Positions 16,991 to 25,283 of a DNA stretch of 64,000 nt are shown piece by piece. The notes under the pieces are model-generated. The model ran no database searches, had not been told where the DNA came from, and worked only from the letters and a program-made list of their open reading frames with translations. This stretch comes from CAIQPS01 sp963843455 (GTDB lineage Bacteria; Actinomycetota; Thermoleophilia; RBG-16-64-13), in the NCBI GenBank assembly GCA_963843455.1, contig CAWJKE010000006.1, positions 241,231 through 305,230 on the forward strand. The letters run 5' to 3'. Both the position numbers and the translations under genes were made by a program. Within the stretch, counting starts at the first letter, position 1. Each line of letters starts with the position of its first letter.

Positions 16991-19015
16991 ACGATCTGGG
17001 CTATCTCTGCCTGGTCCTCATCACCATTGTCTGCTTCGCCGGTTTAGGACTGGCGCTCGCAGGGATTTCCACCGGTAGACGCGGGTTGGCGCGCGGCGGA
17101 GTGGCCGCGGTATACGCGGTGGCCGCTCTCGCCATAGTCGCGTCCATCGTGCTCGTGGTGCTTCTGGTGACCCGGGACTTCGGCAATCACTACGTCTACA
17201 CCTACACATCGCGGAGCCTGTCTCTCGCCTACACCGTGTCGGCCTTCTGGGCGGGCAACGCGGGCTCTCTCTTGCTGTGGCTCCTGCTGATGGCCATCTT
17301 TTCGCTCGTCGCAGTCCGGCAGATCCGCAGGGAGGACCCGGCCTCCGCGCCATATGTGACGGTCATCCTGCTGGCGATAACCACGTTCTTCTCGCTGCTG
17401 ACCGTCTTCGGGAACGACTCCAATGCCTTTATCCCTGTGGGCGGGGGGGTGATTCCCGCCGACGGTCAGGGTATGAACCCCATCCTGCAGCACCCGGGCA
17501 TGGTGATACACCCCGTTGCGCTCTACCTCGGCTTCGTGGGGCTGGCCATGCCCTTCGCGTTGGCCATGGGTGGACTCTTGGCGCGCAGCCCAAGCGCCGC
17601 GTGGCTGCCGGCGGTACGTCGCTGGGCACTGGTAGGCTGGTTCTTTCTTGCCGTCGGCAACCTGGTGGGAGCCTGGTGGGCCTACGTCACCCTCGGTTGG
17701 GGAGGCTACTGGGCTTGGGATCCAGTCGAGAACGCCTCGCTCATGCCGTGGCTCACTGCCACCGCCCTGGTCCATTCCGTTGTCATGCTACGAAGACGGC
17801 ACATGTTCCTGACTTGGACCGTGGTACTCGTGGCGGTCAGCTTCTTGCTCACGATCTTCGGAACGTTCCTCACCCGCTCCGGGATAGCCACCTCGGTCCA
17901 CGCGTTCTCGGACAATACGTTCATTCCCTGGTTCACGGTGTTTCTGCTTCTCGCTGTTGTCTTCTCCATAGCTGTGATGGTGTCCCGTCGGTCGGAGTTG
18001 AGGTCGGGGAAGAGGTTGGACGATCCATTCTCGAGAGAGTCCGCCTTTCTGTACACCAACCTGATCCTCGTGGTGATCACCTTCGTGGTGCTATGGGGGG
18101 TCTTGTTCCCCACCGTCGCCGGGGCGCTCCGGGGAGCGAAGGTGGGGCTGGATCCCAACTTCTTCTCGATGGTCACCATACCGTTGACGCTGATTCTTAT
18201 GTTCCTCATCGGGGTGTGCCCCCTGCTGCCCTGGCGGGGCCGGGACCGGTCGCGGTTGGTGAAGGACGCGGCTTGGACCGCCACCCCCGCTGTGGTCGTG
18301 TTCGTGGTGCTACTCGTGCTCGGCCTGAGATAAGCCATACACTCTGCTGAGCTTCACGCTCGCGACGTTCGCCGCAGCCTCAGTGGCGCTGCAGTATGGT
18401 CGCGGTTGGCGGAACCGGCACAAGGCCGCCGGCAAGGGATGGCTGAGAGCGTTCGGCGGGATGGTGTGGGGCAACCGGGCGCGTTATGGCGGGTTCCTGG
18501 TCCATTTTGGAGTCATCGTCGTGTTGGTGGGCATCACCGGCTCGTATGCGTTCAAGCAGGTCGCGGAAAGCGATCTATCCAAAGGTAGCTCGCTCGACGT
18601 CGGGCGATTCGAGCTCACCTATGATGGTCTGGCGTTGGAGCAGGCGGCGGACAAGCAGCTGGCGCGGGCCTCCTTCACGGTGACCCATGACGGCCAAGTG
18701 GTGGGCCACGTATTTCCGGTCAAGGAGTACTACCCCGCCAGTGACCAGACCTGGACCCGGGTGGATCTCTATAGCACTCTTGCCGGCGACGTGTATGTGT
18801 CGCTGCTTGGCTACGCGGATGATGGCAGCACCGTCACCGTTCAGGCCCAGCTCAACCCGATGGTGGGGTGGATATGGATCGGCGGGGGGGTGCTGGTAGT
18901 CGGCGGGCTGATCGCCCTGTGGCCTGTGAGGCGGGCTCGGCGACGCGAGATCGCGCAAACGGCCGGCTCGACTGCGGCGCCGACCGTCGTCTCAGCAGAG
19001 GCCGGAGCCGAGTAG
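16987..19015 (+). CDS. ccmF: CcmF cytochrome c haem lyase (frameshifted)
   Basis: The composite is about 675 residues, normal for CcmF. It is a many-helix membrane protein with the WWD haem-handling motif ('WGGYWAWDPVENASLMPWL') and conserved 'HPVALYLGF'. The first 448 codons (to 18333) and the last part are in adjacent frames. Near 18327 one extra base in 'CTGAGATAAG' breaks the frame, and the second part continues 'DKPYTLLSFTLATFAAAS' without loss. CcmF takes haem from CcmE and attaches it to CXXCH cysteines. Either an error or an inactivating mutation. An intact gene is expected, since many cytochrome genes surround it. Confidence 0.85.
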
Positions 19016-19791
19016 TGTCGGAATCGCGGATCGAATCAGCGCCGGGAGGTGAATCTCCGCCCGGAGCCGCCGTCCTGGTGCACGATCTCCACAAGTCCTA
19101 CGGGCCGGTGGAGGCGTTGCGTGGTCTCGATCTGCTGCTGGAGCCGGGCGTCTTTCTGACGATATTCGGGCCGAACGGAGCCGGCAAGACCACGCTCATG
19201 AAGGTACTTTCCACCCTCACCCACCCCTCGGAGGGCACGGCGCTGGTGGGCGGCAAAGACGTGGTTCGCGAGGCCGCGGCGGTTCGCAAACGCGTGGGCG
19301 TCATCTCGCACAACACCTATCTGTATGCCCAGCTCACGGCTATCGAGAACCTGGAGTTCTACGCCCGCATGTACCGGCTGCCGGCCGGTCGTCAGCGGGC
19401 TCTCGAACTGCTGGCCAAGATGGAGCTCACCAAGCGCATGCACGATCGGGTGGCCACGTACTCACGGGGCATGCAGCAACGTCTCTCGGTGGCTAGAGCT
19501 TTGCTCCACGATCCTGAATTGCTGCTGCTCGACGAGCCCTATACCGGACTCGACCAGCACGCATCCCGGGTGCTGGCCGAAGTGTTGGAGGGGCTGAGGG
19601 ACGGCAACCGCACGGTCATCATGACCACGCACAATCTCCAGGAGGGTCTCGCCGGCTGCGACCGAGCGGCCATCATGGTGGATGGACAGCTGATCTTCGA
19701 TCAGGCGGTCTCGGAGATCGACTCGTCGGGCTTCCAGGACACCTACTTTGCCTGTGTTCATGACGCGGCTCCGGAGGCGTGGCGGCGGTGA
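19015..19791 (+). CDS. ccmA: CcmA, ABC transporter ATPase of cytochrome c maturation
   Basis: The 258-residue protein starts at GTG 19015, which shares its first G with the TAG stop of ccmF. Walker A is 'GPNGAGKTT', the ABC signature 'YSRGMQQRLSVARALL', Walker B 'LLLLDEPYTGLD'. CcmA with CcmB and CcmC powers release of holo-CcmE. The order ccmE-F-A-B-C-D supports the call. Confidence 0.9.
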   Translation: MSESRIESAPGGESPPGAAVLVHDLHKSYGPVEALRGLDLLLEPGVFLTIFGPNGAGKTTLMKVLSTLTHPSEGTALVGGKDVVREAAAVRKRVGVISHNTYLYAQLTAIENLEFYARMYRLPAGRQRALELLAKMELTKRMHDRVATYSRGMQQRLSVARALLHDPELLLLDEPYTGLDQHASRVLAEVLEGLRDGNRTVIMTTHNLQEGLAGCDRAAIMVDGQLIFDQAVSEIDSSGFQDTYFACVHDAAPEAWRR

Positions 19792-19810
19792 CCAGAAGGT
19801 GAGTATCTAG

Positions 19811-20488
19811 ATGGCCTTCTTTTCCCAAGCTTGGGCCATAGTCCGTAAGGACCTGCTCACTGAACTTCGGGGGGCCAGCACGATCGTGTCGATGGTGCTC
19901 ATGGGGCTTCTGGTGGTGCTGGTATTCAACTTCGGCACCGAACCGGGTACCCAGAGCGCGTCCCTGGCTCGTGCAGGCGTCCTGTGGGCCGCTTTTCTCT
20001 TTTCGGGAGTGATAGCGGTGGGTCGCTCGTTCGCATCGGAGAAAGAAGCCGGATGCCTCGACGGACTCCTTCTGTGCCCGGTGGACAGAGGGGTCATCTA
20101 TCTGGGCAAGCTGCTCGGCAACCTGATCCTGGTGTTCGTCACCGGCGTAGTGATCCTCCTCTTCTTCACCGTTGTCTACAACGTGGGGATAGGCACGAGC
20201 TGGTTGCAGCTGCTGCTGCTCTTGGTGCTGGCGAGCGTGGGTCTATCGACGCTGGGTACGCTCTTTGCCGCGGTCGCGGCCGGGGTGAGGGCTCGGGATG
20301 CCCTGTTGACCGTGTTCATCTTCCCCTTGCTGGTGCCGCTGGTGATCGCCGCCGCACACTGCTCCACCCTGCTCTTGAACGGCAAGAGCTTGGCCGACGC
20401 GGGTCTGTGGCCCTGGCTGCTGGTCGTCTATGATGTCGTGTTTCTCGCGGTGTCGTTCATAGTCTTCGATTTCGTAGTGGAGGATTAG
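19811..20488 (+). CDS. ccmB: CcmB, haem exporter membrane subunit
   Basis: The 225-residue protein has six predicted membrane helices and the CcmB start pattern 'AWAIVRKDLLTELR'. Length matches the family (about 220). It forms the membrane part of CcmA2B2 that releases holo-CcmE. It lies between ccmA and ccmC with one base before the latter. Confidence 0.9.
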   Translation: MAFFSQAWAIVRKDLLTELRGASTIVSMVLMGLLVVLVFNFGTEPGTQSASLARAGVLWAAFLFSGVIAVGRSFASEKEAGCLDGLLLCPVDRGVIYLGKLLGNLILVFVTGVVILLFFTVVYNVGIGTSWLQLLLLLVLASVGLSTLGTLFAAVAAGVRARDALLTVFIFPLLVPLVIAAAHCSTLLLNGKSLADAGLWPWLLVVYDVVFLAVSFIVFDFVVED

Positions 20489-20489
20489 G

Positions 20490-21209
20490 ATGCAGAGCGG
20501 ATCAAAGCGCCGCACTTACGCCACAAGTGCATTGGTGATCGTGACCTTCGCTCTCATACTGTTCGCGCTGGTGGAGGCTCTCGTCATAGCTCCCCGCGAG
20601 GCGTCTATGGGGGACATACAGAGGCTCTTCTACTTCCACATGCCCAGCGCCTGGATCGCTCTGGGCCCGGCGTTCACCGTGGTGTTTGGACTCAGCATCG
20701 CGTACTTGGTCACCGGGAAGATGGTCTACGACCGCTGGGCGGGTGCTTCCGCCGAGATAGGGGTGATTTTCACCACCATCACCCTCATGACCGGGCCGCT
20801 GTGGGCGAAGCCCATTTGGGGAGTCTACTGGACCTGGGAGCCGCGCCTGACCACCACTCTCGTTCTGTGGTTCATCTATGTAGGCTATCTGCTACTGCGC
20901 TCCATCGCGGGCGAGGGCCCGCGCCGTGCGCGTCTCTCCGCCGTCTACGGCATCGTGGGATGGATCGACGTTCCTATTGTGTTCCTGTCCATTTGGTTGT
21001 GGCGCACCGTGCATCCACGCATACTGACCGGCCACGGCTTTGACATGGACTCGCGCATGGTGACGGCGCTCATGATCAGTCTGGTGGCCTTTACTCTGCT
21101 CTACGTGACTTTGCTCGTGCTACGGGCTGGGACTTTGGATGTCGGGGCGGAGGTCACCGCGTTGCAGGCGCGCCTGCGCCGTTCTAACCGTCGAGGAGGC
21201 GGACTATGA
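20490..21209 (+). CDS. ccmC: CcmC, haem loading protein for CcmE
   Basis: The 239-residue, six-helix membrane protein has the WWD signature 'WGVYWTWEPRLTTTLVLW' and conserved 'FYFHMPSAWIA' near the first external loop. CcmC loads haem onto CcmE. Its TGA overlaps the ATG of ccmD (ATGA). Confidence 0.93.
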   Translation: MQSGSKRRTYATSALVIVTFALILFALVEALVIAPREASMGDIQRLFYFHMPSAWIALGPAFTVVFGLSIAYLVTGKMVYDRWAGASAEIGVIFTTITLMTGPLWAKPIWGVYWTWEPRLTTTLVLWFIYVGYLLLRSIAGEGPRRARLSAVYGIVGWIDVPIVFLSIWLWRTVHPRILTGHGFDMDSRMVTALMISLVAFTLLYVTLLVLRAGTLDVGAEVTALQARLRRSNRRGGGL

Positions 21210-21364
21210 GTAACCTTGGTTTTCTGGCGTTGGGTTATGGCCTGATCTGGGCGCTCATCGGCGCCTACGTTTGGTTCATCAGCCGTCGACAGGCGGCTCT
21301 CCGCCGTCAACTCGACGAGTTGCAGCTGGAAGTGAACGAGGCTGCGGAGAAGACGGCTCGCTAG
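21206..21364 (+). CDS. ccmD: CcmD-like small membrane protein
   Basis: A 52-residue protein begins at ATG 21206 inside the ccmC stop. It has one membrane helix ('FLALGYGLIWALIGAYVWF') and a charged cytoplasmic tail ('RRQAALRRQLDELQ'). Size, topology and position after ccmC are those of CcmD, which stabilises the CcmABC-CcmE complex. No ccmG, ccmH or ccmI follows. Confidence 0.8.
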   Translation: MSNLGFLALGYGLIWALIGAYVWFISRRQAALRRQLDELQLEVNEAAEKTAR

Positions 21365-21416
21365 CGGTGATCCCCGGGGACCGGGGAAGAAGATAATCAC
21401 AGAGCATTACGGGTCG

Positions 21417-21443
21417 GGGGGCTGCCTACGGGCAGCCCCCTTT
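21417..21443 (+). terminator. Terminator of the ccm operon
   Basis: GGGGGCTGCC (21417-21426), loop TACG, GGCAGCCCCC (21431-21440), then TTT. A perfect 10-bp stem with a stable tetraloop, 52 bases after ccmD. Confidence 0.75.
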
Positions 21444-21509
21444 CGTTCCCAGGATGGCACTGAACGTCTCGCAGATGTCTGCTGCCCCATCGACAGGGTA
21501 GCCGCTTTT

Positions 21510-21547
21510 CTTATCGTTTTCTTATCGTCAGCTTACTGTTATCTAAG
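21510..21547 (+). promoter_or_regulatory. Four 11-bp-phased CTTAT/CTTAC/CTAAG repeats
   Basis: CTTAT 21510, CTTAT 21521, CTTAC 21532 and CTAAG 21543 lie exactly 11 bp apart. The first two share eight bases (CTTATCGT). A -10-like CATACT starts at 21570, 27 bp after the last repeat, the same distance as at the 1682 array. This is the clearest of the three arrays and precedes the gene at 21679. The remainder of the gap (21584-21678) shows only the Shine-Dalgarno. Confidence 0.6.
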
Positions 21548-21678
21548 TATTGAGTGTAAACATACGCAGCATACTGCGGTATACGTACCGCGGCATGCGC
21601 TGTGTCTCGGGCCCGCGCCACATCAAGGTGTCGACGGCGCACGAAAGGGGCCGCAGTTTGAGAAAAGGGAGGTTTCAG

Positions 21679-22326
21679 ATGAGGAACAGACGTTTGCGCT
21701 CGTTGCTTCTTGTATTGGGCATAACGTGCGCGGTAGCGGTGGTGATCGGGCTCGCCGGTTGGGTATACGCCGGGCCGGCAAACGCCACTGCCAGCCGAGG
21801 GTGCGCTGCCGCAGATTACCCGGGGGGCGTCGCTCAACACCCGGGGGGCAACTGCCATGTCACCACCACCACGGTCAAGCCCACCCCCACCACGGTCAAG
21901 CCCACCCCCACCACGGTGAAGGCTACCCCCACCACAGTGAAGGCTACCCCCACCACAGTGAAGGCCAACGCCACAACGGTTAAGGCCACTGCCACAACGG
22001 TGGGGCAGACCACCAGCACCCAGGCCAGCACGACGACCGTCAGCGCCGGCGTCGGCACGACAGTCACCGCGCCTATCACGGAGAGCCTTGGGGCGGCGGC
22101 TGCTCTGACTGCGGATTCGCAGTCCACGACTACGAGCGTTTCCGAACCCACCACGACCGTGACCCTTCCGCTCGACCCTGCGCATAGCGTCTCGGCCTAT
22201 GCGATACAGCCGACCCAAGTCACGCTTGCCATGGTCACGCTGGCCATCGTCGCAGTCGTGCTCGCGATCGGACTGGCAGCGAGTGGCCTAGCCATCTGGC
22301 GTCTGGCGGTGCGACGGAATCCCTAG
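21679..22326 (+). CDS. Secreted protein with 7-residue TPTTVK repeats and C-terminal membrane helix
   Basis: The 215-residue protein starts at ATG 21679 after GGGAGG. A signal helix ends near 'AGPANATA', then comes the segment 'RGCAAADYPGG..QHPGGNCHV'. Six tandem 7-residue units of K-P/A-T-P-T-T-V type (21-bp DNA repeats, about 21880-22005) follow, then a Ser/Thr linker, one membrane helix and a basic tail. The N-terminal segment is nearly repeated in the next gene. No LPXTG is present. It may be a surface protein partnered with the sortase encoded next. Function unknown. Confidence 0.65.
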   Translation: MRNRRLRSLLLVLGITCAVAVVIGLAGWVYAGPANATASRGCAAADYPGGVAQHPGGNCHVTTTTVKPTPTTVKPTPTTVKATPTTVKATPTTVKANATTVKATATTVGQTTSTQASTTTVSAGVGTTVTAPITESLGAAAALTADSQSTTTSVSEPTTTVTLPLDPAHSVSAYAIQPTQVTLAMVTLAIVAVVLAIGLAASGLAIWRLAVRRNP

Positions 22327-22366
22327 GGTAGGTAGCAGAAGTGTGAGCAAGCGGAGAATTGGGAGA

Positions 22367-23422
22367 ATGCATATCCGGAATAGGCCCTTGCGTTCGTGGC
22401 TCGTCGCACTAGGCGTAACGTGTGCGGTTGCGGCGATGATCGGTCTCGCCGGATGGGTGTTTGCCGGGCCGGCGAGCGCCACTGCGAGCAGAGGGTGTGC
22501 CGCCGCGGATTACCCGGGGGGTATCGCCAATCACCCAGGGGGCAACTGCCACGTCACCGCCACAACGGCAAAGCCTAAGCCCGTCGCTACGACGGTTGCG
22601 CCAAAGCCGAAGCCCGTCACTGCGACCACGGCAAAGCCAAAACCCGTCACCGCCACCACGGCAAAGCCGAAGCCAAAGCCTGTCGCCTCGGCTGCGGCAA
22701 AGTCCACCACCCAGCAGACAGCGGCTCAGTTGACTCTGACGACGGTTGCTCAGATCCAAACCGACGATGGTGTGCCCACATCTAGCGCTCCGCAAATCGT
22801 GCTTGTCGCGTTGGCAGTGGTTCTCATCGGAGGCCTAACATACCGGCTGATCGGGGTCCGTAGCAGGAAGTCGATGACGGGACTGCGGCCCATACTCGTC
22901 CCTCTCATTCTGCTGCTGGGACTGACTGGGTGTGCCGCAGCTCCCGTCACCACGACCAGCACTGTCTACTCGCAAGAGATCTCGGATCCTGTTCGCATTG
23001 TCATCCCCGGTATCCGAGTGGACGCTGCGGTAGTGCCGGTGGGAGTAGCGAGCGATGGCAGCATGGAGATTCCCCAATACACCGAGACTGGTTGGTTCAA
23101 GGTGGGACCAGCTCCGGGCGCTCCCGGACCCTCAGTCATCGTAGGACACGTCAGCTCGAAGAAGGGTCGCGGAGCCTTCTACTCCCTGTCAAAGATGAAG
23201 CCAGGGGACAAGTTCTACGTCTACCGTTCTTCGGGAACACGGGCGACCTTTGTTGTCGTCTTCACCGAGACGGTTCTGAAGACGAAGCTTCCAACAGAGA
23301 GGATCTGGAACGATACGCAAGAGCCTGTCATCCGCCTCGTCACTTGCGGCGGACAGTGGGACAAAGCCTCTGGCCACTATCTCTCGAACGTGATTGTCTA
23401 CGGGAGAATTATGGCGGTGTAG
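22367..23422 (+). CDS. Class F-like sortase fused to a paralogue of the preceding surface protein
   Basis: The 351-residue protein has an N-terminal half repeating the architecture of the previous gene: signal helix, 'RGCAAADYPGG..NHPGGNCHV', Lys/Pro repeat linker, membrane helix and 'RSRKS' stop. It then continues in frame with a second hydrophobic segment containing a lipobox-like LTGC and a sortase domain with the catalytic His in 'VIVGHVSS' and Cys in 'IRLVTCGG'. Sortases join surface proteins to the wall or to each other. An internal ATG near 22873 could give a separate sortase. ATG 22367 is picked by alignment with the paralogue. GTG 22343 is possible. Confidence 0.72.
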   Translation: MHIRNRPLRSWLVALGVTCAVAAMIGLAGWVFAGPASATASRGCAAADYPGGIANHPGGNCHVTATTAKPKPVATTVAPKPKPVTATTAKPKPVTATTAKPKPKPVASAAAKSTTQQTAAQLTLTTVAQIQTDDGVPTSSAPQIVLVALAVVLIGGLTYRLIGVRSRKSMTGLRPILVPLILLLGLTGCAAAPVTTTSTVYSQEISDPVRIVIPGIRVDAAVVPVGVASDGSMEIPQYTETGWFKVGPAPGAPGPSVIVGHVSSKKGRGAFYSLSKMKPGDKFYVYRSSGTRATFVVVFTETVLKTKLPTERIWNDTQEPVIRLVTCGGQWDKASGHYLSNVIVYGRIMAV

Positions 23423-23423
23423 C

Positions 23424-23843
23424 TCAAAGGTAGCTGTTCGGGCCTCCCGCGGCCAACTCCGCGATGGTTACTGCATTGAAGAAGTCGTCGAGTAGCTTGG
23501 TCGCTCCCGCCCACAACGGGCGCGTCGGGCAGTCGCGTTCGCGTTCGCAACTCTCGTTAGCCAAGCACGGCGCCAGCGTTATCTGTCCCTCGGTGGCTGC
23601 CAGGACTTCGGCCACCGTAATCGTCTCCGCGTTCCGGGAAAGGGCGAAGCCGCCCACCTTTCCCCTGTGACTGCTGACAAAGCTGGCTGCCCTGAGCGCG
23701 ACCATGAGCTGTTGAACGTAGGCGCCGGAAAGGCCTTCGGTCTCAGCGAGTTCATGCTTCGTGAACACGCGCCCCTGTGGTTCCGAGGCCATCATGATCA
23801 GTATCCGAAGCGAGTACCGTCCCCTTGTCGTGATTGCCAACAT
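23424..23843 (-). CDS. Rrf2-family regulator, IscR/NsrR-like with Fe-S cysteines
   Basis: The 139-residue protein has a winged-helix DNA-binding part ('RGRYSLRILIMMASE', 'LAETEGLSGAYVQQLM') and three cysteines C93-x5-C99-x5-C105, the spacing that holds the Fe-S cluster in IscR and NsrR. It could sense iron-sulfur status, oxygen or NO. It is convergent with the sortase gene (stops two bases apart) and lies downstream of the haem operon. Its targets are not visible. Confidence 0.87.
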   Translation of the reverse strand: MLAITTRGRYSLRILIMMASEPQGRVFTKHELAETEGLSGAYVQQLMVALRAASFVSSHRGKVGGFALSRNAETITVAEVLAATEGQITLAPCLANESCERERDCPTRPLWAGATKLLDDFFNAVTIAELAAGGPNSYL

Positions 23844-23978
23844 GGTTGCAGGCTCCTTGGCGCGTGCAACGGCGCCGTTTCCGAGGTCAGCAGAGTCACC
23901 AGCACACCCATCGTATCAGGGCGGGTAACGGTCACGGTGGCGTCGCCGGCCTGCGGATGCGCCGGCGCACGGGGGTAC

Positions 23979-25283
23979 CTATTCGGCGCTCAGCCCGCGA
24001 AGACCGGCCTCCAGCGCTCGGAGCGTGGCCTCCACCTCGCTCTCACCGTGCGCTGCGCTGGTGAACGCCACCTCGAACTGACTGGGTGCGAAGTAGACGC
24101 CACGTTCCAGCATGAGATGGAAGAACTTCGCGTAGCGCTCCGGATCGGCATAGAGTTTTGCCGACGCGGCGTCTTCGATCCGAGTCCCCGCCTGCTTGAG
24201 GAAGTAGAAGCCGAAGATGGTCCCGGACTGCCCGATCTGTATGGGGACGCCCGCAGCGTCTGCGAGCTTGGTGATACCGGCCGCCAATTCGCGGGCGGCC
24301 GACTCTATGGCGGCAAACGTACCGGGCTCGAGCAGGGTCTTGAGGGTAGCCAGACCCGCGGTTGTGGCCAGAGGGTTCCCGGAGAGCGTGCCCGCTTGAT
24401 ACACGGGACCGGCCGGCGCCACCATCTCCATGATGGCCCTCCTGCCCCCGTAGGCCCCCAAGGGAAGGCCTCCGCCTATGACCTTGCCCAGGCAGGTCAG
24501 ATCGGGCTCCAGTCCCCAGGCGCCTTGGGCACCTTCGATGGCAAGCCGGAACCCGGTTATCACTTCGTCTAGTATGAAGAGAGCGCCAGATTTCCGGCAC
24601 AGCTGCTGGATCCCGGCCAAGAAGCCAGGGTGGGGCATGATGAAGCCCATGTTGGCCATAAGCGGCTCGACGATGACGGCGGCGATCTGTCCGGGAAACG
24701 AGCCGAACAGGCTCTCCAACGCGCCCAGATCGTTGAAGGCGCACGTCAGAGTGTCACTCGTGGCTGCCGCGGTGACCCCGGGCGAATCGGGGAGACCGAA
24801 CGTGGAGACGCCGCTTCCGGCCTGGACGAGAAAGGTGTCGGCATGGCCGTGATACCCGCCCGCGAACTTGATCACTTTGTCCCGGCCGGTGAACGCCCGC
24901 GCCAGCCGGACGGCGCTCATGGTCGCCTCGGTGCCGCTGCTCACCAGCCGCAGCGACTCGATAGAGGGCATCACGTCGATGATGAGCTGGGCCAGTTCCA
25001 CCTCCAGGGGGGTAGGGGCTCCGTAGCTGGTGCCGCGACGCACCGCGCGCTCGAGCGCCTCGACCACCCGGGGGTGGGCATGACCCAGGACAAGAGGGCC
25101 CCAGGACAGGACGTAATCGAGATAGCGGTTGCCGTCGACGTCGTAGAGGTACGCGCCCTCACCTCGCTCTATGAAGCGTGGCGTTCCGCCCACCGCGCCA
25201 AAGGCACGCACCGGGCTGTTGACTCCACCCGGCATGAGCTTCTTCGCATCCGCCCAGAGCCGTTCCGATCCCTCGATGTTCAC
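23979..25283 (-). CDS. hemL: Glutamate-1-semialdehyde 2,1-aminomutase
   Basis: The 434-residue PLP enzyme converts glutamate-1-semialdehyde to 5-aminolevulinate, the second C5-pathway step. It has 'PGGVNSPVRAF' at the start, 'SSGTEATMSAVRLAR', 'DEVITGFR' and the PLP lysine in 'GKVIGGGLPLGAYGG'. GTG 25283 is chosen because AGGAG lies upstream and it overlaps the hemY stop as GTGA. It is the last gene of the operon. Confidence 0.95.
   Translation of the reverse strand: MNIEGSERLWADAKKLMPGGVNSPVRAFGAVGGTPRFIERGEGAYLYDVDGNRYLDYVLSWGPLVLGHAHPRVVEALERAVRRGTSYGAPTPLEVELAQLIIDVMPSIESLRLVSSGTEATMSAVRLARAFTGRDKVIKFAGGYHGHADTFLVQAGSGVSTFGLPDSPGVTAAATSDTLTCAFNDLGALESLFGSFPGQIAAVIVEPLMANMGFIMPHPGFLAGIQQLCRKSGALFILDEVITGFRLAIEGAQGAWGLEPDLTCLGKVIGGGLPLGAYGGRRAIMEMVAPAGPVYQAGTLSGNPLATTAGLATLKTLLEPGTFAAIESAARELAAGITKLADAAGVPIQIGQSGTIFGFYFLKQAGTRIEDAASAKLYADPERYAKFFHLMLERGVYFAPSQFEVAFTSAAHGESEVEATLRALEAGLRGLSAE

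Noticed and set aside
18310..18340. Selenocysteine or programmed slippage at the ccmF break
   Set aside because: The upstream frame ends in TAA, not TGA, and the downstream part is in another frame; an extra base is simpler.
21878..22005. CRISPR-like array
   Set aside because: The periodic 21-bp units are coding repeats of a Thr/Pro/Lys stalk with no spacers.
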